Shown piece after piece: positions 1 through 7,710 of a stretch of DNA of 64,000 bases. Position 1 is the first letter of the stretch. Each line of letters starts with the position of its first letter. Position numbers and translations under genes: made by a program. The stretch spans positions 62,001 through 126,000 of the forward strand of contig JAFNAS010000011.1 of NCBI GenBank assembly GCA_017860295.1, written 5' to 3'. The stretch comes from Bacteroidota bacterium (GTDB lineage Bacteria; Bacteroidota; Bacteroidia; Bacteroidales; Paludibacteraceae). The notes under the pieces are model-generated. The model saw only the letters and a list, made by a program, of their open reading frames with translations. It was not told the origin of the DNA and searched no databases.

Positions 1-1616
1 ACCCATTGAAAACCGGATAAAAGCCAGTGCCCAACGCCAAGCAGACCCGGAACAATCAAAAACAACATGGTGCGAATGAAGGTCCCCCCCTGATTAGCAC
101 CTTCCAGCGCTGTCGAGAACGGAAGTTTCCGAACCATGAGATAGGCCATGAAAGAGCCTATCACACACAAATTGAGGCAGCCGAGCAACAGATTAGGCAA
201 TGCGGAGAACCCGAGCAGTCCCACCCCCAACACTACCAACAGGAGCGCAAACGGGGCAAGAAAAAGAAACAACATGCATTTGAACGTTCCGCTAATCACA
301 TGTCCGGGATTTTCGAGCGGAGTAACAAAAAAGATCCACGACGCCTTAAACTTGTCCGAATAAACCACCTGCATCAAGGCCGTACTCAACGGCAAACTGC
401 ACATGTACAAGATCAGAAGCAAAATGGGCATCCATTTGGGACTATGAAGCGAGAGTCCCTCAAGCCCATGATTTTGAAACAGCATGACTACGCAGATAAT
501 TATGATACTGCCGAACGAAGGGTATACTTTCATCTTGAAATCGCGGCTCCGGGTCATCATGCTGGAGGAAAAAAGGAATCCGGCACGTTCGGCACCGGGT
601 TTTGTAACCCAACGGGCCAGACGTTGCCAAATCGATTTTCCGGCCCGATTCGTTCGGCCATCTACATCCGGTTTCGTAGTGACAGTACTCTGTTCGGTAG
701 TACCGCCGGTAATCATTCCCAGTTTTTGATTGAACGACGGAGCAAAAAACCGGACAACGACCCAAATGGAAAGCAGAGGGACAACAATGGACAGTGCAAG
801 GCTTACAGCAGATCCGAGGGTAAATCCGCCACCCGAAAGAGCCATGCAGCCATCGGCAAACCAAAAGGAGGGAACAACCTGAACAAAAGGAATTTCGTTG
901 ATATTTATGTGCTGCATCAAACTGGAATTGACCATGCGGGGCAACACCTGATAAGCCAGCATCACAATCATTACAAATCCGATTTGGATAGATCCGATGA
1001 TATTCTGGAATTTTGCCGGTGTGGTAATTTTCAGAATCAGCAGGTACACCGCATTAATAAAAAAGATGCTGAGTAGCGTCATCAGCAAAATCATCAGGAC
1101 AAACGGCAGGATAACGAGAGGACCTTGCATGATCGTTGCCACAACCAGAGCCGGCACCGACAACGGTAACACGATGATAGAGGTACGAATGCCGATATGC
1201 AGCAATCGGGCAGTCATAAATGTGGCATCCGAAACAGGTTTCGGGAGTATAATCAGATTATCGCGAATATCAATCAGCACCGAGGTGAAGTCGGTAATCA
1301 ACGTAAGGCAGACCATAAAAATAAACATGGTCATAAACAGAGAGAGTTTGGTCAGCATCCCGTTGCCGACGGCAAAGGCGAACAACATAAGAAGCCCCAT
1401 GATCAGGCTACTGAATATTGTCTTCAACGTAGCTCCGTTGACCTCTTTCTTCTCCTTTTTTCTGCGGTTACTGCCAAAAGATGCCGGTCTGCGGTTGTCC
1501 ATCGTGAGTTTGGCCGACAATATGGCTCGCAGTTGTACTATGTCTACCCCGAGGCTACGGTAGAGCGATGCCGGCAACAGAACCAGCCAAAGAAAAAATT
1601 TATCGATGAAGTTCAT
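1..1616 (-). CDS. ABC transporter permease, partial (runs off the left edge)
   Basis: Reading the minus strand from an ATG at 1616 gives about 538 codons without a stop to the window edge, so the C-terminus is missing. The protein begins MNFIDKFFLWLVLLPASLYR and has several long hydrophobic stretches rich in Leu, Val, Ile and Met that look like membrane helices. A basic linker (RRKKEKKE) lies about 60 residues in. No conserved motif lets me name a substrate. It starts 7 bp after the stop of the ABC ATPase gene, so the two almost certainly form one operon and one exporter: this is the membrane part, driven by the ATPase. I am confident in the reading frame and membrane nature. The transporter role rests mainly on the neighbour. 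Confidence 0.8.
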   Translation of the reverse strand, partial: MNFIDKFFLWLVLLPASLYRSLGVDIVQLRAILSAKLTMDNRRPASFGSNRRKKEKKEVNGATLKTIFSSLIMGLLMLFAFAVGNGMLTKLSLFMTMFIFMVCLTLITDFTSVLIDIRDNLIILPKPVSDATFMTARLLHIGIRTSIIVLPLSVPALVVATIMQGPLVILPFVLMILLMTLLSIFFINAVYLLILKITTPAKFQNIIGSIQIGFVMIVMLAYQVLPRMVNSSLMQHININEIPFVQVVPSFWFADGCMALSGGGFTLGSAVSLALSIVVPLLSIWVVVRFFAPSFNQKLGMITGGTTEQSTVTTKPDVDGRTNRAGKSIWQRLARWVTKPGAERAGFLFSSSMMTRSRDFKMKVYPSFGSIIIICVVMLFQNHGLEGLSLHSPKWMPILLLILYMCSLPLSTALMQVVYSDKFKASWIFFVTPLENPGHVISGTFKCMLFLFLAPFALLLVVLGVGLLGFSALPNLLLGCLNLCVIGSFMAYLMVRKLPFSTALEGANQGGTFIRTMLFLIVPGLLGVGHWLLSGFQW

Positions 1617-1623
1617 AGACGAA

Positions 1624-2394
1624 TCAATCAAATGCGTTCAACAACTTCTCGCTGGCCTCGTGCATCGACTCGGTAGCCGTCAGCCCGGCAAATATATCTT
1701 CGAGACTCTCTTTGTTCTGAAGCTGACGCAATTCGTCGATAGAGCCGTCGGCCACCACCTCCCCTTTGTCAATCAGGATAATGCGGTTGCTCACTTTCTC
1801 CACCACATCCATCATGTGGCTACTGTAAAAGATGGTTTTTCCGCTTTTGGCCAGTTTATCGATAAGTTCCTTGACAATAATCACACTGTTGGCATCCAAT
1901 CCACTGAGCGGTTCATCCAGAATAATGATTTCCGGATTGTGCAACAACCCCGAAGTAATCAACACCTTCTGTTTCATCCCTTTCGAGAAGGTATCCATGC
2001 GTTGATTCATGTTACCGGACAGTCCGAAAGCATCCAACATTTTGCCAGCACGTTCCGTTACCACCCCTTCGGGTAGGTTATACAACGAACCCATCAACGA
2101 AAGGAACTCGTTTGGAGTCAACACATCATACAATTCAGCCAGTTCGGGAACAAAACCGATAAGCGATTTTACCGCAACCGGATCTTTTCGGATATCGATG
2201 CCTTTCACAAAGACATCGCCGGTAAAATCGGCCAACAAACCGGCCAATATTTTCACCGTCGTACTCTTTCCGGCGCCATTCGGTCCGATGTAGCCGATTA
2301 CCTGACCGGGCTCGATATCGATGGAAATATCTTTCAACACGTGTTTTGTGCCGTAGAACTTGTTGAGGTTCTGAATGCGGATAATGGGTTCCAT
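1624..2394 (-). CDS. ABC transporter ATP-binding protein
   Basis: A 256-residue ATPase. The Walker A motif is GPNGAGKST near residue 40. A divergent signature region FSKGMKQKV precedes Walker B and the D-loop, IIILDEPLSGLD, and an H-loop occurs in YSSHMMD. These are the full set for nucleotide hydrolysis by a cytoplasmic ABC subunit, of the type common in ABC-2-like exporters. An upstream in-frame ATG at 2427 would add 11 residues, but MEPIIRIQNLNKFYG is the normal beginning of such proteins, so 2394 is chosen. The permease gene follows 7 bp after the stop, and together they probably form one exporter of unknown substrate. Confidence 0.9.
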   Translation of the reverse strand: MEPIIRIQNLNKFYGTKHVLKDISIDIEPGQVIGYIGPNGAGKSTTVKILAGLLADFTGDVFVKGIDIRKDPVAVKSLIGFVPELAELYDVLTPNEFLSLMGSLYNLPEGVVTERAGKMLDAFGLSGNMNQRMDTFSKGMKQKVLITSGLLHNPEIIILDEPLSGLDANSVIIVKELIDKLAKSGKTIFYSSHMMDVVEKVSNRIILIDKGEVVADGSIDELRQLQNKESLEDIFAGLTATESMHEASEKLLNAFD

Positions 2395-2461
2395 GGAAAC
2401 TAATATTAAAACATGGGATGTAGACATTCAAAATATCTACATCCCTCTTTTTGCAAACTAT

Positions 2462-4129
2462 TTACATCAATTTTCTGTACCTGATCCGCTTCGGAGCTTC
2501 GTCGCCGAGGCGCATCTTTTTATTTTCTTCGTATTCGGAGTAAGATCCTTCGAAGAAGAATACTTCGGAGTTACCTTCAAAGGCAAGAATGTGGGTACAG
2601 ATGCGGTCGAGGAACCAGCGGTCGTGCGAGATGACCACGGCGCATCCGGCAAAATCGTCCAGACCCTCCTCGAGAGCACGCAGCGTGTTTACGTCGATGT
2701 CGTTGGTAGGTTCGTCGAGCAACAGCACGTTAGCGCCCGATTTCAGGGTCATAGCAAGGTGCAAACGGTTACGTTCACCACCCGACAGTACGCCACAGAG
2801 TTTCTCCTGATCGCCACCGGTGAAGTTGAAACGCGACAGATAAGCACGTGCATTCACCTCCTTGTTGCCCACGCGAATCAAATCATGACCACCCGAGATT
2901 ACCTGATAAACGGTCTTCTCCGGATTAATATCCTTGTGTGTCTGGTCGGCATAGCCCAACTGCACGGTTTCGCCCACATCGAAGGTGCCTTTGTCTGCTT
3001 TTTCGAGTCCCATAACGAGACGAAAGAGGGTGGTTTTACCTGCACCATTCGGCCCGATAATTCCCACAATGCCATTCGGCGGCAACGAGAAATTGAGGTT
3101 ATCGAACAACAGGCGATCGCCGTACGCCTTGGCCACACCCTGTGCCTCGATCACTTTGTTACCCAATCGGGGACCGTTGGGAATAAAAATTTCGAGATTC
3201 TCTTCGCGATCCTTCTGGTCTTCGTTCAGCAATTTATCGTAGGCGCCCAAACGGGCTTTGCTCTTGGCATGACGGGCTTTCGGTGCCATGCGCACCCATT
3301 CCAACTCGCGTTCGAGCGTTTTACGGCGTTTGCTGGCCTGTTTCTCTTCCTGCGCCATACGGGAAGTCTTCTGGTCGAGCCACGAGGAGTAGTTGCCCTT
3401 CCAGGGAATTCCTTCGCCGCGGTCGAGTTCGAGAATCCAGCCGGCCACGTTGTCGAGAAAGTAGCGGTCGTGGGTGATGGCAATCACCGTGCCTTCGTAT
3501 TGCTGTAAATGTTGTTCCAACCAGTCGATCGACTCTGCGTCCAGGTGGTTGGTCGGCTCATCGAGCAACAGGATATCGGGCTGTTGCAACAGCAAACGAC
3601 ACAACGCCACTCGACGGCGTTCACCTCCGGAAAGGTTTTTTACCGGGGCATCTTCGGGCGGACACCGGAGCGCATCCATGGCACGTTCCAGCTTGTTGTC
3701 TATATTCCAGGCATCCAGATGGTCGAGTTTCTCCTGCAACTCACCCTGACGGGCAATCAACGCATCGAAATCGGCATCGGGATCGGCAAACTTTTCGTTG
3801 ATCTCTTCAAACTCTTTGAGCAAGTCCATCACCTCCTGAACACCCTCCTGAACTACTTCCTTCACGGTTTTGTTGTCGTCAAGATGTGGTTCCTGTTCGA
3901 GGTAGCCCACCGAGTATCCGGGAGAGAATACCACCTCACCATTGTAGGCAGTTTCCACTCCGGCAATAATTTTCAGAAGTGTCGATTTACCGGAACCGTT
4001 CAAACCGATGATACCGATTTTTGCTCCGTAAAAAAAGGAGAGATAGATGTCTTTCAACACCTGTTTTTGCGGGGTAAACGATTTGCTCACGCCCACCATC
4101 GAGAAAATGATTTTTTTGTCGTCGCTCAT
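2462..4129 (-). CDS. ettA: Energy-dependent translational throttle protein EttA (ABC-F)
   Basis: A 555-residue soluble protein with two ABC domains in tandem and no membrane segment, the ABC-F architecture. Domain 1 has Walker A GLNGSGKST, signature LSGGERRRVAL and Walker B ILLLDEPTNHLD. Domain 2 has GPNGAGKTT, LSGGERNRLHLA and VLLLDEPTNDID. The length and the C-terminal RIRYRKLM are typical of EttA/YjjK, which binds the ribosomal E site and gates early elongation according to the ATP/ADP ratio. A TATCTTTG -7 box on this strand lies about 55 bp upstream (4184-4191), back to back with the promoter of the deacetylase gene. The ABC gene downstream is on the same strand but separated by 67 bp and has a different role. 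Confidence 0.95.
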   Translation of the reverse strand: MSDDKKIIFSMVGVSKSFTPQKQVLKDIYLSFFYGAKIGIIGLNGSGKSTLLKIIAGVETAYNGEVVFSPGYSVGYLEQEPHLDDNKTVKEVVQEGVQEVMDLLKEFEEINEKFADPDADFDALIARQGELQEKLDHLDAWNIDNKLERAMDALRCPPEDAPVKNLSGGERRRVALCRLLLQQPDILLLDEPTNHLDAESIDWLEQHLQQYEGTVIAITHDRYFLDNVAGWILELDRGEGIPWKGNYSSWLDQKTSRMAQEEKQASKRRKTLERELEWVRMAPKARHAKSKARLGAYDKLLNEDQKDREENLEIFIPNGPRLGNKVIEAQGVAKAYGDRLLFDNLNFSLPPNGIVGIIGPNGAGKTTLFRLVMGLEKADKGTFDVGETVQLGYADQTHKDINPEKTVYQVISGGHDLIRVGNKEVNARAYLSRFNFTGGDQEKLCGVLSGGERNRLHLAMTLKSGANVLLLDEPTNDIDVNTLRALEEGLDDFAGCAVVISHDRWFLDRICTHILAFEGNSEVFFFEGSYSEYEENKKMRLGDEAPKRIRYRKLM

Positions 4130-4183
4130 AGAATTTTTATAGGGTTATTGATTGATATTTTGATATTTATAATTTTGGAATGA

Positions 4184-4191
4184 CAAAGATA
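4184..4191 (-). promoter_or_regulatory. ettA promoter, -7 box
   Basis: On the minus strand this reads TATCTTTG, matching the Bacteroidota -7 consensus TAnnTTTG, about 55 bp before the ettA start codon. No convincing -33 TTG was seen. Confidence 0.55.
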
Positions 4192-4264
4192 AGGAAAATT
4201 CTCTTTGCTCCTCAATTTCTACACTATCTGCAGCAAAACCACACCGACAGTCCCGTACACTTCA

Positions 4265-4295
4265 TTGCCGGATTATAAATTAAGTGTTATCTTTG
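4265..4295 (+). promoter_or_regulatory. Promoter of the polysaccharide deacetylase gene
   Basis: A TTG at 4265-4267 and TATCTTTG at 4288-4295 are separated by 20 bp, a good match to the Bacteroidota -33/-7 promoter. The first start codon lies about 70 bp downstream. Confidence 0.65.
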
Positions 4296-4367
4296 CTTCT
4301 CATAAAACACTATTCGTGCGATCCCCGGCAGGTGAACGACCGAAATGGAAAATGACATTATTGCATT

Positions 4368-4976
4368 ATGCTGATAGAACGCCCTTTATGGATTTTGCGC
4401 AGACTCTTTCCCAATGCGCTGTGGCGGATGGACAAAACGCAAAAAACGGTTTATCTTACGTTTGATGACGGACCGGTTCCGGAAACAACGCCACAAGTAC
4501 TGGAAATACTGGCGGAAAACGACATAAAGGCAACTTTTTTTTGCGTGGGCGACAATGTAAGAAAGTATCCGGAGATCTTCAAAATGGTGACGGACGCAGG
4601 GCACCGTATCGGGAATCACACCTTCAACCATGTGCGGGGATTTGCCATGCAGGAAGAAGAGTATCTGGCAAATGTAGAAAAGGCATCTGTACTAATCCAT
4701 TCCGATTTACTGCGGCCACCCCACGGACAGTTGACGCGGAGCCTTTATAAAAAATTGAAAGCAACGCACCGGATCGTGATGTGGGACCTGATTACCCGCG
4801 ACTATAACCGTTCGCTGTCGCCCGAAAAGATCGTTTCCATCGTAAAGAAATATAGCCGGAACGGCTCTATCATCGTTTTTCACGATTCGGAGAAATCGAA
4901 CAAAAACGTATTGGCGGCATTGCCCGAATCTATTAAATTTCTGAAACAACAAGGATATCAGTTCAAAACGCTTTAA
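4368..4976 (+). CDS. Polysaccharide deacetylase family protein (NodB homology domain)
   Basis: 202 residues, almost entirely one NodB domain. The first catalytic motif is TFDDGP (residues about 30-35, DD for base and metal binding). The second is HTFNH (NHTF.H metal ligands, about residues 84-88). Later pieces are RPPHG and IIVFHDS, giving motifs 3 to 5 of carbohydrate esterase family 4. Such enzymes remove N-acetyl or O-acetyl groups from peptidoglycan, chitin-like or other glycans; the substrate cannot be told here. There is no clear signal peptide, but the start region MLIERPLWILRRLFPNALW is the usual N-terminus of the Bacteroidota orthologues, so I keep the ATG at 4368 rather than 4428. 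It is followed after 13 bp by a PAP2-like membrane protein, probably co-transcribed. Confidence 0.88.
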   Translation: MLIERPLWILRRLFPNALWRMDKTQKTVYLTFDDGPVPETTPQVLEILAENDIKATFFCVGDNVRKYPEIFKMVTDAGHRIGNHTFNHVRGFAMQEEEYLANVEKASVLIHSDLLRPPHGQLTRSLYKKLKATHRIVMWDLITRDYNRSLSPEKIVSIVKKYSRNGSIIVFHDSEKSNKNVLAALPESIKFLKQQGYQFKTL

Positions 4977-4989
4977 TAATTCATACTTT

Positions 4990-5592
4990 ATGCGACTGGC
5001 AGCAAAAATCATATCGGTACTGTTTCACCCACTATTCATCCCAACCTACGGAATTCTGCTTCTGTTTTCTACGGCACGATTTGCTGCAGTTCCGTTTTTA
5101 CCCAAACTGATTGTTGCCATGACGGTTTTAGCCTGCACGGCTATTATTCCGGCACTGGTAATCTTCCTGTTCTTAAAATTGGGAAAAGTTTCTTCGTTGG
5201 AGATTGATAAACGACAGGAACGAACCCGTCCGTATATCTACTCACTCGTTTCGTATCTGCTTTGCGCTTACTATCTGTGGAATGTGAATATGCCCCGCTG
5301 GTTTGTAATGATGGTGGTGGGAAGTGCCGTTGCCCTACTCATTTTGTTGCTGGTCAACCTGCGATGGAAAATGAGCGCACATCTTTCGGCAATGGGAGGA
5401 TTGCTTGCCGGAATTTTTGTGGTGGCGCTGCACTATGTCATCAATCCTTACATGCTGGTAATAGGCGTTTTATTTGCTTCGGCCGCAGTAGGATCTTCAC
5501 GGGTAATCCTAAACGCTCACAATCCGGAGCAGACTTTGGCTGGTTTTGTCAACGGATTTCTCTGCGTGCTGATATCCGGCGTAATCTTCTAA
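4990..5592 (+). CDS. PAP2-like integral membrane protein
   Basis: 200 residues with about six hydrophobic helices. Remnants of the PAP2 phosphatase motifs can be read: DKRQERTRP resembles KX6RP, SAHLSAMGG stands where PSGH is expected, and SRVILNAHNPEQ resembles SRX5HX3D with the final Asp replaced by Gln. PAP2 enzymes dephosphorylate lipid phosphates such as undecaprenyl pyrophosphate at the membrane. The altered third motif means activity is uncertain here. It follows the deacetylase gene by 13 bp and its stop codon overlaps that of the convergent rsmE by 4 bp, so there is no room for a terminator between them. Confidence 0.7.
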   Translation: MRLAAKIISVLFHPLFIPTYGILLLFSTARFAAVPFLPKLIVAMTVLACTAIIPALVIFLFLKLGKVSSLEIDKRQERTRPYIYSLVSYLLCAYYLWNVNMPRWFVMMVVGSAVALLILLLVNLRWKMSAHLSAMGGLLAGIFVVALHYVINPYMLVIGVLFASAAVGSSRVILNAHNPEQTLAGFVNGFLCVLISGVIF

Positions 5593-6290
5593 AGTGTCAT
5601 CAACAGGTTCAACGTGTGACAAGCCACCACACCGGCCGTTTCGGTGCGGAGACGACTCTCCCCAAGCGAAACCGGTTGAAACTCATTTTGCAAAGCCATT
5701 TCCACCTCTTCGGGACTAAAATCTCCTTCCGGACCGATCATCACCAACGCCGATTCGTTTTTGTGATACAGATGCTGTAACAGCCGTTTTTCTCCTTCAT
5801 AACAGTGGGCAATGAATTTCTGCGATTCGGAGGCTTGCTTCAACAGTTGCTCCACCGCACAGGCCGGATTTAGTTTCGGACAATAGGCCTTTTGCGACTG
5901 TTTCATGGCCGAAACCAATATTTTCTCAACCCGTTCCTGATTGATGTTTTTCCGCTCCGAAAAACGGCAGAAAACAGGGGTAATTTCGTCAATTCCGATC
6001 TCGGTCACCTTTTCGGCAAACCATTCCAAACGATCCATGTTTTTGGTAGGCGCAATGGCGATATGGATGCGCGAAGTTCTTCCGGTCTCTGTCGTTTGAC
6101 GGCTGATGATTTCTACTGCCGTATGTTTAAGATGCGGTTCTATGATTCTTGCCCCGAGCATTCCGCCTTTACCGTCCACAATCAACACCTCTTCACCGGC
6201 CTTCATGCGCAACACTTTGGCACAATGGAACGATTCTTCTTCAGAAAGAATGCAAGTTTCGAGAATATTTGGGGAGTAAAAAATGGTCAT
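5589..6290 (-). CDS. rsmE: 16S rRNA (uracil(1498)-N(3))-methyltransferase
   Basis: 233 residues, the usual RsmE length. The N-terminal PUA-like part (to about residue 70) precedes a SPOUT methyltransferase domain. The diagnostic C-terminal knot is present: IGPEGDFSPEEVE at about residue 185, then SLGESRLRTETA. It uses S-adenosylmethionine to methylate N3 of U1498 in the decoding centre of 16S rRNA. The gene ends convergently against the PAP2-like gene, overlapping by 4 bp. It lies downstream of hisF on the same strand, separated by 120 bp that hold an inverted pair of palindromic repeats. Confidence 0.95.
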   Translation of the reverse strand: MTIFYSPNILETCILSEEESFHCAKVLRMKAGEEVLIVDGKGGMLGARIIEPHLKHTAVEIISRQTTETGRTSRIHIAIAPTKNMDRLEWFAEKVTEIGIDEITPVFCRFSERKNINQERVEKILVSAMKQSQKAYCPKLNPACAVEQLLKQASESQKFIAHCYEGEKRLLQHLYHKNESALVMIGPEGDFSPEEVEMALQNEFQPVSLGESRLRTETAGVVACHTLNLLMTL

Positions 6291-6296
6291 ATTATA

Positions 6297-6410
6297 AAGC
6301 CCCGCCTAACCTCCCATCAAGGGGAGAAAATTGAAAATTAATACATTACAAATCTTGTTGATTGCCGATTTAAATCCTTCCCTTGATGGGAGGGATTTAG
6401 GGAGAGGCTT
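6297..6410. repeat. Inverted pair of short palindromic repeats, apparently without cargo
   Basis: Between rsmE and hisF one repeat copy (about 6298-6325) carries CTCCCATCAAGGGGAG and a second, inverted copy (about 6377-6410) carries TCCCTTGATGGGAGGGATTT. Each copy is itself a hairpin and the two are inverse to each other, separated by about 50 bp of AT-rich sequence. They are related to the CCCC(T)-rich repeats found inside ileS and in the flx-hdr operon. The outer edge of the second copy abuts the hisF stop codon at 6411. Confidence 0.75.
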
Positions 6411-7169
6411 TCAAAGTCTTACTTCCACCCCTTTATTTTTCAGATAACCTTTCAAATCGGACAACTCTATTTCTCCGTAGTGGAACAGACTGGCTGCCAG
6501 AGCAGCATCGGCTTTTCCCTGTTCAAAGATATCCACAAAGTGCTCCATGTTTCCGGCACCTCCACTGGCAATCACCGGCACCGATACGCTCTCCGAAACC
6601 ATACGGGTAAGTTCTACGGCAAAACCGGCTTTGGTTCCGTCATGATCCATCGAGGTAAGCAATATTTCGCCCGCGCCCAGATCAACCGCACGTTTCACCC
6701 ATTCGTAGGTTTTGACTTCGGTCAGAATGCGGCCGCCGTTGAGGAAAACCATCCATTCGCCATTCACAAACTTGGTATCGACCGCCAGCACCACGCACTG
6801 CGATCCGAATTGATTGGCCAGATCGTTGATCAGTTGCGGATTGCGCACCGCCGCCGAGTTGACCGAAATTTTATCAGCTCCAGCATTAAGCAGTACCGAC
6901 ACATCATCGACGCTACTGATACCACCGCCAACGGTAAACGGAATATTGATATGACGAGCAATACGGGTAACCAGGTCGGCAAAGGTTTTCCGCTTTTCGT
7001 GCGTAGCCGTAATGTCGAGAAAGACCAGTTCATCCGCACCCATCCGGGCATAGCGGCTACCCAATTCAACAGGGTCACCAACTGCCTGTATATTAACAAA
7101 ATTGATTCCTTTTACGGTCTGCCCGTCCTTGATGTCGAGACAGGGAATAATACGTTTAGTAAGTGGCAT
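6411..7169 (-). CDS. hisF: Imidazole glycerol phosphate synthase, cyclase subunit
   Basis: 252 residues, the standard HisF size, folding as a (beta-alpha)8 barrel. Catalytic Asp11 is in IPCLDIKDG and the second catalytic Asp (about 130) is in VLAVDTKF. The phosphate-binding glycines appear in VGGGI (about residues 81-85) and ASGGAGN. HisF takes ammonia from the HisH glutaminase and converts PRFAR to imidazole glycerol phosphate and AICAR in histidine synthesis. No other his gene is in the window, so it is detached from its pathway operon here. It follows the TraR/DksA-type gene by 80 bp on the same strand. Confidence 0.95.
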   Translation of the reverse strand: MPLTKRIIPCLDIKDGQTVKGINFVNIQAVGDPVELGSRYARMGADELVFLDITATHEKRKTFADLVTRIARHINIPFTVGGGISSVDDVSVLLNAGADKISVNSAAVRNPQLINDLANQFGSQCVVLAVDTKFVNGEWMVFLNGGRILTEVKTYEWVKRAVDLGAGEILLTSMDHDGTKAGFAVELTRMVSESVSVPVIASGGAGNMEHFVDIFEQGKADAALAASLFHYGEIELSDLKGYLKNKGVEVRL

Positions 7170-7249
7170 ATTAATAGGATACTTATTAATGAAAAAACGG
7201 CAACCGGTACATTTTTCCCGATTGCCGTCGCAAAATGTACGGTTGTAGA

Positions 7250-7624
7250 TTACTTGCCTCCTTTGGCCTCAATGCTCAACGTGGCATGAGGAACAGCGCG
7301 AAGGCGTTCTTTCGGAATCAGCTTGCCGGTTTCACGGCAAATCCCGTAAGTTTTATTTTCGATGCGAACCAAAGCGGCTTGCAAGTGTTGTATAAATTTC
7401 ATCTGGCGCTGAGCAAGGCGTCCGGCTTCTTCTTTCGACAAAGTTGAAGCTCCTTCTTCAAACACTTTGAATGTTGGAGAAGTATCGGTGGTGTCATTTC
7501 CATCCATATTGGTCAAACTCAACTTCAGCAGTTCATAATCGTGTTCTGCTTTTTCGAGTTTATCCATAATAATGGCGCGGAATTCCTCCAGCTCTACATC
7601 TGAATAGCGTGTTTTTTCTGCCAT
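7250..7624 (-). CDS. TraR/DksA-family protein with a degenerate zinc finger
   Basis: 124 residues. The N-terminal two thirds are a helical coiled coil rich in Glu, Lys and Leu. The C-terminus [20 protein letters not shown] is the region of the DksA zinc finger. DksA-family proteins bind the RNA polymerase secondary channel and modulate transcription with ppGpp. Only one of the four classical zinc-ligand cysteines is present (Cys in GIC), so metal binding by the usual C4 site is doubtful. It sits 86 bp after ileS on the same strand; ileS followed by a dksA-like gene is, as I recall, a common Bacteroidota arrangement. Confidence 0.85.
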   Translation of the reverse strand: MAEKTRYSDVELEEFRAIIMDKLEKAEHDYELLKLSLTNMDGNDTTDTSPTFKVFEEGASTLSKEEAGRLAQRQMKFIQHLQAALVRIENKTYGICRETGKLIPKERLRAVPHATLSIEAKGGK

Positions 7625-7710
7625 TGCAACTAAATTTTTGGTCGTTTTTAAGAGAGCGCTAAATTATAGATTCTATAAGAGATTACAATGCGTTTTTTGT
7701 TTTTTTTAGA

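Noticed and set aside
2375-3508. 377-codon frame antisense to ettA
   Set aside because: It is fully covered by ettA, which has all ABC-F motifs, and has no recognisable features itself.
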